Of a DNA stretch of 64,000 nucleotides, positions 52,443 through 61,189 are shown in pieces; within the stretch, counting starts at the first letter, position 1; each line of letters opens with the position of its first letter. The stretch covers positions 130,493 to 194,492 of the forward strand of contig NZ_FOLG01000006.1 in the NCBI RefSeq assembly GCF_900112335.1, given 5' to 3'. The notes under the pieces were generated by a model. It searched no databases. It saw only the letters and a program-made list of their open reading frames with translations, and had not been told where the DNA came from. Position numbers and translations under genes: made by a program. The stretch is from Tropicimonas isoalkanivorans (lineage in GTDB: Bacteria; Pseudomonadota; Alphaproteobacteria; Rhodobacterales; Rhodobacteraceae).

Positions 52443-53534
52443 ATGAACGTGATCGAGACTCCTGCATCCAGCCGCACCACCGACGGCCTGGGGCGCCTTT
52501 ACGACAGCGTGCTGGACACCATCGGCAATACGCCTTCGATCCGCATCAATAACCTCGCACCGGACGGGGTGACCATGTACGTGAAGGCCGAGGCCTTCAA
52601 TCCCGGCGCATCGGTCAAGGACCGCCTCGCCGTGTCGATCATCGAAGAGGCAGAGCGTGACGGCAGCCTGAAACCGGGTCAGACCGTCATCGAGGCGACG
52701 TCCGGCAACACAGGGATCGGGCTCGCCATGGTCTGCGCGGCCAAGGGGTATCCTCTGGTTGTGACGATGGCCGAAAGCTTCTCCGTCGAGCGCCGCCAAC
52801 TGATGCGCATGCTCGGCGCCAAGGTGATCCTGACACCGAGGGAACTGGGCGGCACCGGCATGTACATGAAGGCGCGAGAACTCGCCGACGCTCACGGGTG
52901 GTTCTGGGCTGGGCAGTTCGAGACGCCGGCCAACGCAAAGATCCACGCCAACACCACTGCGCGGGAGATCCTGGCAGATTTCTCCGGCCACCGCCTGGAT
53001 GCGGTGGTAACCGGCTATGGCACCGGCGGCACAGTGACGGGCCTTGGGCGGGTCCTGAGGGAGGCACGGCCGGACCTGAAAATCGTGCTGAGCGAACCCG
53101 CGAACGCCCAACTTGTCGGCTCCGGCGTGCCGCAGGAGCGCACCGAAGCCGGAGGACCGGCCTCCGGCCACCCGGCGTTCGAGCCGCATCCGATTCAGGG
53201 GTGGACGCCGAATTTCATCCCGCTGGTCTTGCAGGAAGCCATCGACGAGGGCTTTTACGACGACCTGATTCCGGTCGCCGGCCCCGATGGGATGAAATGG
53301 GCGCGCGACCTTGCAGCCAAAGAGGGCATTCTCACCGGCGTCTCCGGCGGATCGACCTTCGCCGTGGCAATGGAGATCGCGAAGACGGCCGAGCCCGGCA
53401 GCGTCATCCTCGCGATGCTGCCGGACACGGGCGAGCGCTATCTCTCCACGCCGCTGTTCGAGCACCTCCCCACCAAGATGAGCGATGAGGAGATGGAGAT
53501 CGCCGATTCCACGCCGGGTTACCGAACGGCCTAA
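52443..53534 (+). CDS. cysK: cysteine synthase (O-acetylserine sulfhydrylase family)
   Basis: PLP enzyme that replaces the acetyl group of O-acetylserine with sulfide. The PLP lysine is K59 in NPGASVKDR. The substrate loop is EATSGNTGIGLAM, the phosphate loop is GYGTGGTVTG, and SGGST lies near the C-terminus. At 363 residues it is longer than typical CysK by about 40 residues. The extra length is split between the N-terminus and a C-terminal tail (LFEHLPTKMSDEEMEIADST). It starts 70 bases after the protease gene with AAGGGGAC as ribosome-binding site. The next gene converges on it after 27 bases. Confidence 0.92.
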   Translation: MNVIETPASSRTTDGLGRLYDSVLDTIGNTPSIRINNLAPDGVTMYVKAEAFNPGASVKDRLAVSIIEEAERDGSLKPGQTVIEATSGNTGIGLAMVCAAKGYPLVVTMAESFSVERRQLMRMLGAKVILTPRELGGTGMYMKARELADAHGWFWAGQFETPANAKIHANTTAREILADFSGHRLDAVVTGYGTGGTVTGLGRVLREARPDLKIVLSEPANAQLVGSGVPQERTEAGGPASGHPAFEPHPIQGWTPNFIPLVLQEAIDEGFYDDLIPVAGPDGMKWARDLAAKEGILTGVSGGSTFAVAMEIAKTAEPGSVILAMLPDTGERYLSTPLFEHLPTKMSDEEMEIADSTPGYRTA

Positions 53535-53561
53535 GGCCCGGCGGATAAAACGGCATGCGCC

Positions 53562-55361
53562 TTAGTGGCTATGGCGCGGCATCTTGCTGTTGCCGATGTC
53601 GCGATAGCTGTCGGCGTTCTCCAGGATCATGCCTTCGCTGAAGGGCCGGACCCGGTCGCGGAAAATCTCCTGCCACGGCGTCTGGGTTTCCGGTACTGGC
53701 AGGCCGCCGCCGGCGCGAACGGCCTCGCGCCGCGTCTCGATCTCGGCCTCCGAGAGGAGAACGTTCACGGTGCGGCTGTTCAGGTCGATTCGGATACGGT
53801 CTCCATCTTGCAGGATCGCCAGATTGCCCCCATCGGCGGCCTCGGGCGAGGCGTTCAGGATCGAGGCGGACCCGGACGTGCCGGACTGCCGCCCGTCGCC
53901 GATGCAGGGCAGGGTGTGCACGCCCTGCTTGATCAGGTACGAGGGCGGGCGCATGTTCACCACTTCCGCGCCGCCGGGGTATCCCTTGGGCCCGGCCCCC
54001 CGCATCACCAGAATGCTCTCCGGCGTGATCCCCAGCTCGGGATTGTCGATCCGCCTATGGAAATCCTCCGGTCCTTCGAAGACGAAGGCCTGCCCTTCGA
54101 ATGCGCCCGGGGTCTCCGGATTCGACAGGTACCTGTCGCGGAACTCGGCGTTGATGACGGACGTCTTCATGATCGCGGAGTCGAACAGGTTACCGGTCAT
54201 GTTCAGGAATCCGGCGCGCGCGGCCAACGCATCGCTGAGCGGGCGGATCACATCGGTGTTTTCACTCTCCCGGCCTTCGTAGAGCGTTACGAATGTCTGA
54301 CCCGTTGCGGTAACTGCATCCGGGTTCGGAATAAGGTCAGCCCCCAACAATTGGCCGATGACGGCCGGAAGACCGCCCGCGAGGTGGAAATCCTCACTCA
54401 GGTAGGCACCAGCCGGTTGAACGTTGGCCACCAGAGGCACCTCATAGCCAAAGCGCTCCCAGTCCGCGTTGCTCAGTTCGATACCAAGATGGCGGGCGAT
54501 CGCGTTGAGATGGATCGGAGCATTAGTCGAGCCGCCGATGGCGGAGTTCACGACGATCGCGTTCTCGAACGCGCCACGGGTCATCACGTCCGACGGCTTC
54601 AGATCCTCGTGCACCATCTCCACGATCCGCTTACCCGTATGGAAGGCCATTTGCGCACGCTCGCGGTACGGCGCGGGGATCGAGGCGGAGCCCGGCAGTT
54701 GCATCCCGAGGGCTTCGGCAAGGCTGTTCATGGTCGAGGCCGTACCCATCGTGTTGCAATATCCCACCGAAGGCGCGGAGGAGGCGGCCATCTGGAGGAA
54801 CTGCTCGTCGTCGATCTCGCCCGCGGCCAGAAGCTGCCGTGCCTCCCAGATAACAGACCCGGAGCCCGCGCGCTTGCCCTTGTACCAGCCGTTCAGCATC
54901 GGTCCGACAGAGAAGGCGAGCGCGGGGATATTGACCGTGGCCGCCGCCATCAGCAACGCCGGCGTGGTCTTGTCGCACCCGATCGTCAGAATGACGCCAT
55001 CGATCGGGTACCCGAAGAGCGCCTCGACGAGGCCGAGGTAGGCCAGGTTGCGGTCGAGCATTGCGGTCGGCCGCTTGCCGGTTTCCTGAATCGGATGCAC
55101 CGGAATCTCGAACGCCACGCCTCCGGCATCGGTGATCCCATCGCGAACCCGCTTGGCCAGTTCGATGTGATGACGGTTGCAGGGTGACAGGTCGGAGCCA
55201 GTTTGCGCAATGCCGATGAGCGGCCGGCCCGACCGCAGCTCTTCCGGAGTCAGGCCAAAGTTGAGGTAGCGCTCCAGGTAGAGCGCCGTCATCTCCATGT
55301 TCTTCAGGTCGTTGAACCAGGCCTCGGACCGCAGGGTCTTGCGGCGGGTGTCTTCGCTCAT
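53562..55361 (-). CDS. IlvD/Edd-family dehydratase, probably D-xylonate/L-arabonate dehydratase
   Basis: An Fe-S-dependent sugar-acid dehydratase of 599 residues. The ATG at 55361 (AGGAG upstream) is preferred over a frame extending 104 residues further. Features include [60 protein letters not shown] and [20 protein letters not shown]. The C-terminus KMPRHSH, together with the overall pattern, is closer to the pentonate dehydratases (Caulobacter XylD type) than to branched-chain IlvD. Those act in non-phosphorylative xylose or arabinose breakdown. No other gene of that pathway is adjacent, so the substrate is inferred from similarity only. Confidence 0.85.
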   Translation of the reverse strand: MSEDTRRKTLRSEAWFNDLKNMEMTALYLERYLNFGLTPEELRSGRPLIGIAQTGSDLSPCNRHHIELAKRVRDGITDAGGVAFEIPVHPIQETGKRPTAMLDRNLAYLGLVEALFGYPIDGVILTIGCDKTTPALLMAAATVNIPALAFSVGPMLNGWYKGKRAGSGSVIWEARQLLAAGEIDDEQFLQMAASSAPSVGYCNTMGTASTMNSLAEALGMQLPGSASIPAPYRERAQMAFHTGKRIVEMVHEDLKPSDVMTRGAFENAIVVNSAIGGSTNAPIHLNAIARHLGIELSNADWERFGYEVPLVANVQPAGAYLSEDFHLAGGLPAVIGQLLGADLIPNPDAVTATGQTFVTLYEGRESENTDVIRPLSDALAARAGFLNMTGNLFDSAIMKTSVINAEFRDRYLSNPETPGAFEGQAFVFEGPEDFHRRIDNPELGITPESILVMRGAGPKGYPGGAEVVNMRPPSYLIKQGVHTLPCIGDGRQSGTSGSASILNASPEAADGGNLAILQDGDRIRIDLNSRTVNVLLSEAEIETRREAVRAGGGLPVPETQTPWQEIFRDRVRPFSEGMILENADSYRDIGNSKMPRHSH

Positions 55362-55952
55362 CGGGAGCTCCTTGTGGGGTAAGGCACGCCACCGCTTCGG
55401 CGGAATGCCGCGTGGCCCATCGTGCGTATCACGGCTGCGGGCCGGGTTTCGATGGGACAATGAAACGCAGAAAAGGGGGCCGATGCCCGTCCGAATCGTC
55501 CGCCCCTTGCGCAGTTTTCGCAGGCGAAACGCAGATGGTGAAGTGTTCAGACTATGATGGCTGAAACATATGGAGTGGGCCGGCGGGCTCCTGCCAAGCG
55601 AGCCAACCTCGGATGATCCGGTCAACCTGATGCGGCTTGGCCAGCTCGAACGCAGCGTGTCGTCCGACACCATTACGGGATGTGCAAGTGCGCATACCGC
55701 ATCTAGATCAATCTTCTCCGAACGAGTTTGGAATGATCCGCCCCAGACTTGCGATGGGCTGCAGCACGTACATTCTAAAGGATGTGGCCCACGCTGTCGC
55801 GCCAGCTGTCGCTGCAGGCTTTACCTGGACTCTGACTTGATCGGACAGTCATTCATGTTTTCCAAAGATGATCCCTCTTGGAAGGCCCTTAACTCAAAGA
55901 TCGAAAGCAAAGTCGGACCGCAAACCAAGGCATGCGTGAACTCGTCGGCCCA
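55362..55952. other. gene-poor region between the dehydratase gene and the che operon
   Basis: About 590 bases without a convincing gene. Open frames on the plus strand, up to 173 codons, have cysteine- and serine-rich translations unlike real proteins. A 20-codon frame at 55554-55616 begins well but stops early and could be the relic of a regulator. The region is somewhat less GC-rich from 55640 to 55960 than its surroundings, as decayed sequence often is. It should hold the dehydratase promoter. Confidence 0.45.
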
Positions 55953-56360
55953 TCAGAAAATACTGACGTGTCCACCCTCGTCTTTGCTGTCAGGCGTCGC
56001 CGAGCTTGCCTCCCGGGCTAGAAGCCTCTGGCGTAAATCACCCAGTGATACCAGTTTGCAGACTTTCTCCGCGGGCACGCCGTCGATCTGATCGGCGGCC
56101 TTTGTTTGGAGGATTTCGGCGACCCGTGCCAAAGCCGAAAGGGCTTGAGTGGTGCCGTCGAGTGATTGAAGTCGACGCATGAGGTGAGGTGAAACATGAG
56201 CCTCGACCAACAAGTCGGACAGGTCGTGTTGGAACCGATCAAGGTCGCCCGCAAGCGTCGATAGTTCTTCTGCAAGCCAATCCGTTACAATGTTGAACGG
56301 CACTTGCGCGTCAACGCTCTCGCCTTCGCAAACACCGATCCCGGTCATAACGGCGCTCAC
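55953..56360 (-). CDS. small che-operon protein with CheZ-like DxxxQ motif
   Basis: A 135-residue helical protein, the last gene of the chemotaxis operon. A GTG at 56360 overlaps the cheY stop codon (GTGA); an ATG at 56348 is an alternative. The central part is helical (DWLAEELSTLAGDLDRFQHD). Residues 65-76 read QSLDGTTQALSA. The D68-G-T-T-Q72 spacing equals the catalytic DxxxQ of CheZ-type CheY phosphatases (DLTGQ in E. coli CheZ), and an amphipathic helix follows. The motif and its position directly after cheY suggest a CheY-P phosphatase of the CheZ/CheT kind. Overall similarity is too low to be sure. Confidence 0.6.
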   Translation of the reverse strand: MSAVMTGIGVCEGESVDAQVPFNIVTDWLAEELSTLAGDLDRFQHDLSDLLVEAHVSPHLMRRLQSLDGTTQALSALARVAEILQTKAADQIDGVPAEKVCKLVSLGDLRQRLLAREASSATPDSKDEGGHVSIF

Positions 56361-56743
56361 AACCGCCCCACCACGGCCTCGATGCAAGCCAGAAGATCCT
56401 TCGGCTCAAATGGCTTGCGGATAAAGTTGTTCATTCCGAGTTGCTGACCCATCGCGATGATCGAGCGTTCTGCCTTGCCCGTGATGAGAATGAAACCAAT
56501 CTTTCCGTGAGCCGGGGATTTTCGCAGCGATTGCAAGAGTTGCAGGCCGTCCATGCCCGGCATGTTGTAGTCGGAAATCACGAGGTGTGCAGGTTTTTGC
56601 GACAAGGCCTGCAACGCCGACGGGCCGTCCGTGGAATGGCGGACGTTGCGGATCCCGAACGAGTCGAGAGCCTGAAGAATGAGGCCGCGGCTTGTGGACA
56701 TGTCGTCGACGACCATGATGTGGAGCATATCTCGAAGCGCCAT
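56357..56743 (-). CDS. cheY: CheY-like chemotaxis response regulator
   Basis: A single receiver domain of 128 residues. The acidic pair is at residues 13-14 (VVDD), the phosphoacceptor aspartate is D58 (VISDYNMPGMDG), the switch threonine is in ILITGKA and the conserved lysine is in IRKPFEP. Start at 56743 behind GAGAGGA; the longer frame has no family content. It lies 4 bases after cheR and probably carries the signal from CheA to the flagellar motor. Confidence 0.93.
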   Translation of the reverse strand: MALRDMLHIMVVDDMSTSRGLILQALDSFGIRNVRHSTDGPSALQALSQKPAHLVISDYNMPGMDGLQLLQSLRKSPAHGKIGFILITGKAERSIIAMGQQLGMNNFIRKPFEPKDLLACIEAVVGRL

Positions 56744-56747
56744 GCGG

Positions 56748-57644
56748 CTATTCCTCTCGATCCTGCCGCCGGCCTGTGTCGGCGGGATGGCGGCGGTAGG
56801 TGGTGGTTGCAATCGGCCGGAAATCGGTAGTGTGCCTGGATGGCAAGCGTTCAGAGTGCCCGATAAAAAGGTGGCCTCCTGGTTTGCACGCGTCCTCGAA
56901 ACGGGGCCACAGCCGCATTTGAGTATCTTGGTCAAAGTAGATCAGGACATTGCGGCAGAAGATGATATCGAATTTTTGCTTCATCGGCCAATGACCGACC
57001 AGGTTGAGTTCCCGGAAGTGGACCAGGTTCCTTGCGGTGGAAGAAACCTGTATCAAGGCGGCGTCCTTGTCGGCATCCCCAACTTGCTCGACAAAGTTGC
57101 GACGATAGCTTTCAGGGATCGAGCCAAGTCGATCCGCCTTGTATCGGCCGAGCCGCGCGATCCCCAGGATTTCGCAATCAATGTCGGTGGCCAGAATTCG
57201 AATGTCGAATTGCCCAATGTCGCGACAGCAGTCCAGCAGCGTCATAGCGATCGAATACGGTTCCGAACCGTCGGAGCATCCGGCGGACCAGATACGGATT
57301 CTGTCACCTGCCCGCGCCCGTGCAATCAAGTCCGGCGCGATTATCTTGCGCATGTAGTCGAAGTGATGCGCCTCGCGAAAGAAACTCGTGACGTTCGTCG
57401 TTAAGGCACAGATGAGATGCCGTCGTTCCAAGTCGCCTTTGGAACTGGTCAGAAGGGTGCAGTATTCGCCAGCGTCGTTCAGACCGAGACGCGACTGAAG
57501 CTTCGATAGCCGGGCAAACACCATCGGCGCTTTCTCGAACGGAATTGCGAGGCCTGCCTCCTTGTGGGCTATTTCGGCAATGATATCGAAGTTCCGACGG
57601 TCGGCGTTGGAGAGGCCGGACGGATGGGCTGACGGACGTGTCAT
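56748..57644 (-). CDS. cheR: chemotaxis protein methyltransferase CheR
   Basis: Uses S-adenosylmethionine to methylate glutamates of chemoreceptors for adaptation. The 298 residues comprise the N-terminal helical domain (about 10-80, with IAHKEAGLAIPFEKAPMVFA) and the SAM domain. The latter shows TNVTSFFREAHHF, IWSAGCSDGSEPYSIAM, ILATDID and FDIIFCRNVLIYFD. I chose the ATG at 57644, though an in-frame start 60 bases upstream overlapping cheW is possible. CheR is present without a CheB methylesterase gene in the visible operon. Confidence 0.93.
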   Translation of the reverse strand: MTRPSAHPSGLSNADRRNFDIIAEIAHKEAGLAIPFEKAPMVFARLSKLQSRLGLNDAGEYCTLLTSSKGDLERRHLICALTTNVTSFFREAHHFDYMRKIIAPDLIARARAGDRIRIWSAGCSDGSEPYSIAMTLLDCCRDIGQFDIRILATDIDCEILGIARLGRYKADRLGSIPESYRRNFVEQVGDADKDAALIQVSSTARNLVHFRELNLVGHWPMKQKFDIIFCRNVLIYFDQDTQMRLWPRFEDACKPGGHLFIGHSERLPSRHTTDFRPIATTTYRRHPADTGRRQDREE

Positions 57645-57693
57645 CGGCAATGATGTCCTTTGGGGTGCCTTGGCATGATCAGTCACTGAGCGA

Positions 57694-58173
57694 TCAGGCT
57701 GCATCGCGGCGCATGTTGGGCAGAACCGCTTCGAGATCCAGGATTCGCAGCATTCGGTCGTCGATGATTGTCAGGGCCTTGATGTAGGTCTCGCTCGTGG
57801 TGGAGGTGATCTCGGGGGGCGGCCGCAGGTCGCTCTCGGCGATGGCCAGAATGTCGGATACTGCATCCACGAGCAGCCCCACTGTCTGCTGCCTGATGTT
57901 CACCACGATGATGACATTGCGTTCGCTGGCATCTTCCACGGAAACGCCGAGGCGGCATGCCAGATCGACGATGGGAAGAACGGTTCCGCGCAAATTGATG
58001 ACACCGCGGACCCATTTTTCCGCCCGTGGCACTTGTGTTGGCCGAGTCCATCCACGGATTTCCCGAACAGACATGATGTCGACGCAGTATTCCTGTCCGC
58101 CGACCCGGAACGAGAGAAGCTCGCGTTCAATGGCGTCGGTCGTTGCGTGGGCCTGGAAGCCTCGTTCGTTCAT
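57694..58173 (-). CDS. cheW: chemotaxis coupling protein CheW
   Basis: A 159-residue adaptor joining chemoreceptors to CheA. It shows the CheW pattern LLSFRVGGQEYCVDIMSVRE, VRGVINLRGTVLPIVDLACR, VGLLVDAVSDIL and ILDLEAVLP. The ATG at 58173 follows the cheA stop codon by 7 bases. An alternative start 18 bases upstream would overlap cheA. It lies between cheA and cheR. Confidence 0.94.
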   Translation of the reverse strand: MNERGFQAHATTDAIERELLSFRVGGQEYCVDIMSVREIRGWTRPTQVPRAEKWVRGVINLRGTVLPIVDLACRLGVSVEDASERNVIIVVNIRQQTVGLLVDAVSDILAIAESDLRPPPEITSTTSETYIKALTIIDDRMLRILDLEAVLPNMRRDAA

Positions 58174-58180
58174 TTCTCCA

Positions 58181-60415
58181 TCACCCTGCATGCTTGAATT
58201 CAGTACACGTGGGAACAGTGTGGCCTGTGGCGTTGGCCATTAGGTCGACCGGATCGAGGATGAGCGCCACCTGACCATCTCCCAGGATCGTCGCGGCGGC
58301 GATCCCCCGAACTTGCCCGTAGCTCTCCTGTAGACCCTTGATGACCACCTGGCGTTGATCGTGGATCGAATCGACGATCAGCGCGCCGCAGGTATTATCC
58401 TCAGCGGCGATCACCAGTACGACGCATCCTTCGTAGCATTGCCTTGGTTCCCGGAAACCCAGTTCGACTCCAAGATCCAGCAATGGCACGAACTTGTCGC
58501 GAATTCGGAGTACCTGCATTTCCGGACCCAGCGGTCGAATGTCTTCGTGGCGGAATGCCATTGTTTCGGCGATGGCGCTGATTGGCATGACAAGGGATTC
58601 GCCGGCCGCGTGAACCACCATTCCGTCAAGGACCGCGAGGGTCAGGGGGAGCGAGATTGTGAAGCTGGTGCCGGTGCCGGGGGTGGACGAGATCGTGACG
58701 CGCCCCCCAAGATCCTGGATCGCTTTTCGGACCACGTCCATGCCGACGCCTCGGCCGGACAGATTCGATACCTCGCTGGCGGTGGAGAACCCTGGCAGGA
58801 AGAGAAGTTCGTCGATCTCCGCGTCGGACAGTGCAGCATCCGCGTCGATCAATCCGCGCTCTTCGGCGATTGCTCGTACCCGTGATCGATCGATGCCGCC
58901 GCCGTCGTCGGATAATTCGATCACGACCCGGCCTGAACGGTGGCTGGCCGACAACGTGATCCTGCCCTCCGACGTTTTTCCGGCGGAAAGCCGTTTCTCT
59001 GCAGGCTCGACCCCGTGGTCTACGGCATTACGGATCATGTGCGTCAGTGGATCGGCGAGGCGTTCGATGACGGTCTTGTCGACCTCCGTCGCCTCACCTT
59101 TTACAACGAACCGGACCGATTTCCCGACGGCCGCGGACGATTCCCGAACGATCCGGCCCATACGTTGGAAGAGCGACTTGACCGGCTGGGCGCGGATCAT
59201 CATGACGCTGTCCTGAATGTCGCGAGTCAGCTGCATGAACTCTTCGAGGCCCTGCGCAACCGGTGAACTGGCTGGAAGCCCGGCTTGAGCCACGCTCTGC
59301 GACAGCATCGCCTGGTTGATGACCAATTCGCCGACAAGGTTCACGAGCCGCTCTATACGGTCGAGGTCGACGCGAACTGTCGTCCGCTTGCCTTCTTCCG
59401 CCGCGCGTGGAGTGCCGGCCGGTTTGTTGGACGCCGCGGTTGCGGTTCTTTGGGGGGTTGGGAGCGGCGTCACGTTGGTTTCGGAACCGCTGCATTCAGC
59501 CCCGATGGCGGGGTCGGCCTCCGGCTCGTTCTTGACCTCGGTCAGTGTCAGGCGGGGTCGAATCTGGGTGGTGTCAGGTGTCGGCGTCAGATTCTCCGGT
59601 TCGTCCGTCGTAATGGTCAGCGGGGGGAGGCCGGAACTGTCACCCAGGGCAACGTCCATATTGCCGGGGGCCATTGGCGCAATCTCGATAGTCAGGCCGC
59701 AAAGCCCTTCGACGAATTCGAAGACCTCCTCGATGTCCTCCACCGAGCGAGACGTTGCCAGGGAGATCGTCCAGGAGACGTAGGCCGCTTCTGGATCCAT
59801 AAGGTCGAGGTCCGGAACCGTCGAATTGTCGGCCACGACGGTCACCTCTCCCAGATCGCGGAGCGCTCTGAGGAGATGTAGGGGCTCGTTGCCGGAGCGG
59901 AAAAGTTCTGGTTCCGGCCGAAATACGATACGGTAAGTCTGCTCGTCTGGCCCGCCCAGGTCAGGCAGGCAGAGATTCAGGGGCTGGAAGTCGATGACTT
60001 CCTCTTCTTGGTCCGCGGCCTGGGCACCAACCAGCCCTTCCAGATGTTGCAAGGTCGGCTCCACGTCTCCGGGTGCGAGTGTCTCGCCATCGCGGCAGCT
60101 GCGGACGATATCGGACAGGATGTCGGCGGCCCGCATAAACAGAAGAACCACATCCCGATCCGTTGCGAGCCGGCCTGCGCGAACTTCGTCGAGCACCGTT
60201 TCGTAACGATGGGCAAAACGCACGAGTTCGTCGAGCCCGAAGGCGCCGGCGCCCCCCTTCATCGAATGGACGGCGCGGAAGCAGACGTTGACGGTTTCGT
60301 CGTCGGCGTCGCCCGACTCCAGTTGGGTCAGACCATCCTGCAGCCCCTCCAGCAACTCTTCGCATTCGATGAAGAATGAGGCTTTGATCTCGGCCATGGG
60401 ATCGGGAGTGGTCAT
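58181..60415 (-). CDS. cheA: chemotaxis histidine kinase CheA
   Basis: A 744-residue cytoplasmic kinase that phosphorylates CheY in response to receptor state. The Hpt domain has the phosphohistidine H50 in CFRAVHSMKGGAGAFG. A middle region (residues 130-360) is acidic and poorly conserved. The dimerisation domain has VDLDRIERLVNLVGELVINQ. The ATPase domain shows HMIRNAVDHGVE, ELSDDGGGIDRSRV, GFSTA and GRGVGMDVVRKAI. The C-terminal CheW-like domain follows. Its ATG overlaps the stop codon of the preceding response regulator (ATGA). Confidence 0.95.
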   Translation of the reverse strand: MTTPDPMAEIKASFFIECEELLEGLQDGLTQLESGDADDETVNVCFRAVHSMKGGAGAFGLDELVRFAHRYETVLDEVRAGRLATDRDVVLLFMRAADILSDIVRSCRDGETLAPGDVEPTLQHLEGLVGAQAADQEEEVIDFQPLNLCLPDLGGPDEQTYRIVFRPEPELFRSGNEPLHLLRALRDLGEVTVVADNSTVPDLDLMDPEAAYVSWTISLATSRSVEDIEEVFEFVEGLCGLTIEIAPMAPGNMDVALGDSSGLPPLTITTDEPENLTPTPDTTQIRPRLTLTEVKNEPEADPAIGAECSGSETNVTPLPTPQRTATAASNKPAGTPRAAEEGKRTTVRVDLDRIERLVNLVGELVINQAMLSQSVAQAGLPASSPVAQGLEEFMQLTRDIQDSVMMIRAQPVKSLFQRMGRIVRESSAAVGKSVRFVVKGEATEVDKTVIERLADPLTHMIRNAVDHGVEPAEKRLSAGKTSEGRITLSASHRSGRVVIELSDDGGGIDRSRVRAIAEERGLIDADAALSDAEIDELLFLPGFSTASEVSNLSGRGVGMDVVRKAIQDLGGRVTISSTPGTGTSFTISLPLTLAVLDGMVVHAAGESLVMPISAIAETMAFRHEDIRPLGPEMQVLRIRDKFVPLLDLGVELGFREPRQCYEGCVVLVIAAEDNTCGALIVDSIHDQRQVVIKGLQESYGQVRGIAAATILGDGQVALILDPVDLMANATGHTVPTCTEFKHAG

Positions 60416-60792
60416 CGCGTGCCTCCCGGGCCGGCGACCATATTGAGGGCGCGCACCAGTTTTTCGGGGTCGAAAGGCTTCACGATCCATCCCGTCGCAC
60501 CGGCGGAGCGCGCGCGGGCCTTGAGTTGTGGTGCGCTCTCGGTGGTGAGCACGAGGATCGGGGTCGTTCGGTGGGCTGGCTGGCTGCGCACCGCCTCGAT
60601 GAAGCCAAAGCCGTCCATCCGCGGCATGTTGATGTCGGTGATGATGGCGTCCGGTGCCATGCCGCTCAGGACCTCAAGCCCATGCATCCCGTCCTCCGCA
60701 AGGCTTGGGCTGAAGCCCGCCTGGCGCAGCGCGAGGGAGAGCATGTCGCGGATGGTGCGGCTATCGTCGACGGCGAGAATGCTGAGACTCAT
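60412..60792 (-). CDS. cheY: CheY-like response regulator, upstream copy
   Basis: A 126-residue receiver domain with VDDSRTIRDML at the N-terminus, phosphoacceptor D53 (IITDINMPRMDG), ILVLTTES with the switch threonine and IVKPFDPEKL with the conserved lysine. It lies 4 bases after the STAS gene, and its stop overlaps the cheA start. Two CheY proteins in one operon are common in alphaproteobacteria: one drives the motor and the other can act as a phosphate sink or localised regulator. Which does which cannot be told here. Confidence 0.93.
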   Translation of the reverse strand: MSLSILAVDDSRTIRDMLSLALRQAGFSPSLAEDGMHGLEVLSGMAPDAIITDINMPRMDGFGFIEAVRSQPAHRTTPILVLTTESAPQLKARARSAGATGWIVKPFDPEKLVRALNMVAGPGGTR

Positions 60793-60796
60793 GGGT

Positions 60797-61078
60797 TCAC
60801 GGCTCCAGAGGCTGCGTTTCGAGGTCTGAGGCGGAGAGACCGAACACGACGAGTTGCTCCTCGAAGGCAGGCGAGGAGGATGACACAGCCAGCCGCTGGC
60901 CGTCTGCTTCCCAGGTGCGCCGGGCCGCCAGCAGCACCTGGAGGCCGGGCGTGCCAAGCAACGTCACGTCGTCCGCCGCGAGGGTAAGCGCGTCACAACG
61001 ACGGGCCAGGAGATCTTGCGCAAGCGGGGTGGCTGCCGGCAGGTCGAGCCGGGCGGGAAGGGAAAACCGCGCGGTCAT
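60797..61078 (-). CDS. STAS-domain protein of the chemotaxis operon
   Basis: A 93-residue single STAS domain, similar to anti-sigma-factor antagonists: PARLDLPAATPLAQDLLARR, LAADDVTLLGTPGLQVLLAA and LAVSSSSPAFEEQLVVFGL. The usual phosphorylatable serine before the helix is replaced: the site reads LLGTPGLQVL, with a threonine. The start at 61078 is preferred because the upstream extension lacks family content. It is the first gene of the che operon, with the promoter presumably in 61079-61189. Confidence 0.85.
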   Translation of the reverse strand: MTARFSLPARLDLPAATPLAQDLLARRCDALTLAADDVTLLGTPGLQVLLAARRTWEADGQRLAVSSSSPAFEEQLVVFGLSASDLETQPLEP

Positions 61079-61189
61079 GCGCAGTGTCCATCGGATGAAC
61101 TGGAAACGGTCACTGTGTGCCCCTTCGTGGCTGGTGAAACCATCCCTAGGGGGCAAGCCGTTAAGATCGGGTTGCCTCGTACCCGATTT

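Noticed and set aside
55570-56091. 173-codon plus-strand frame
   Set aside because: Cysteine- and serine-rich translation, no ribosome-binding site, overlaps the end of the che operon, no recognisable domain.
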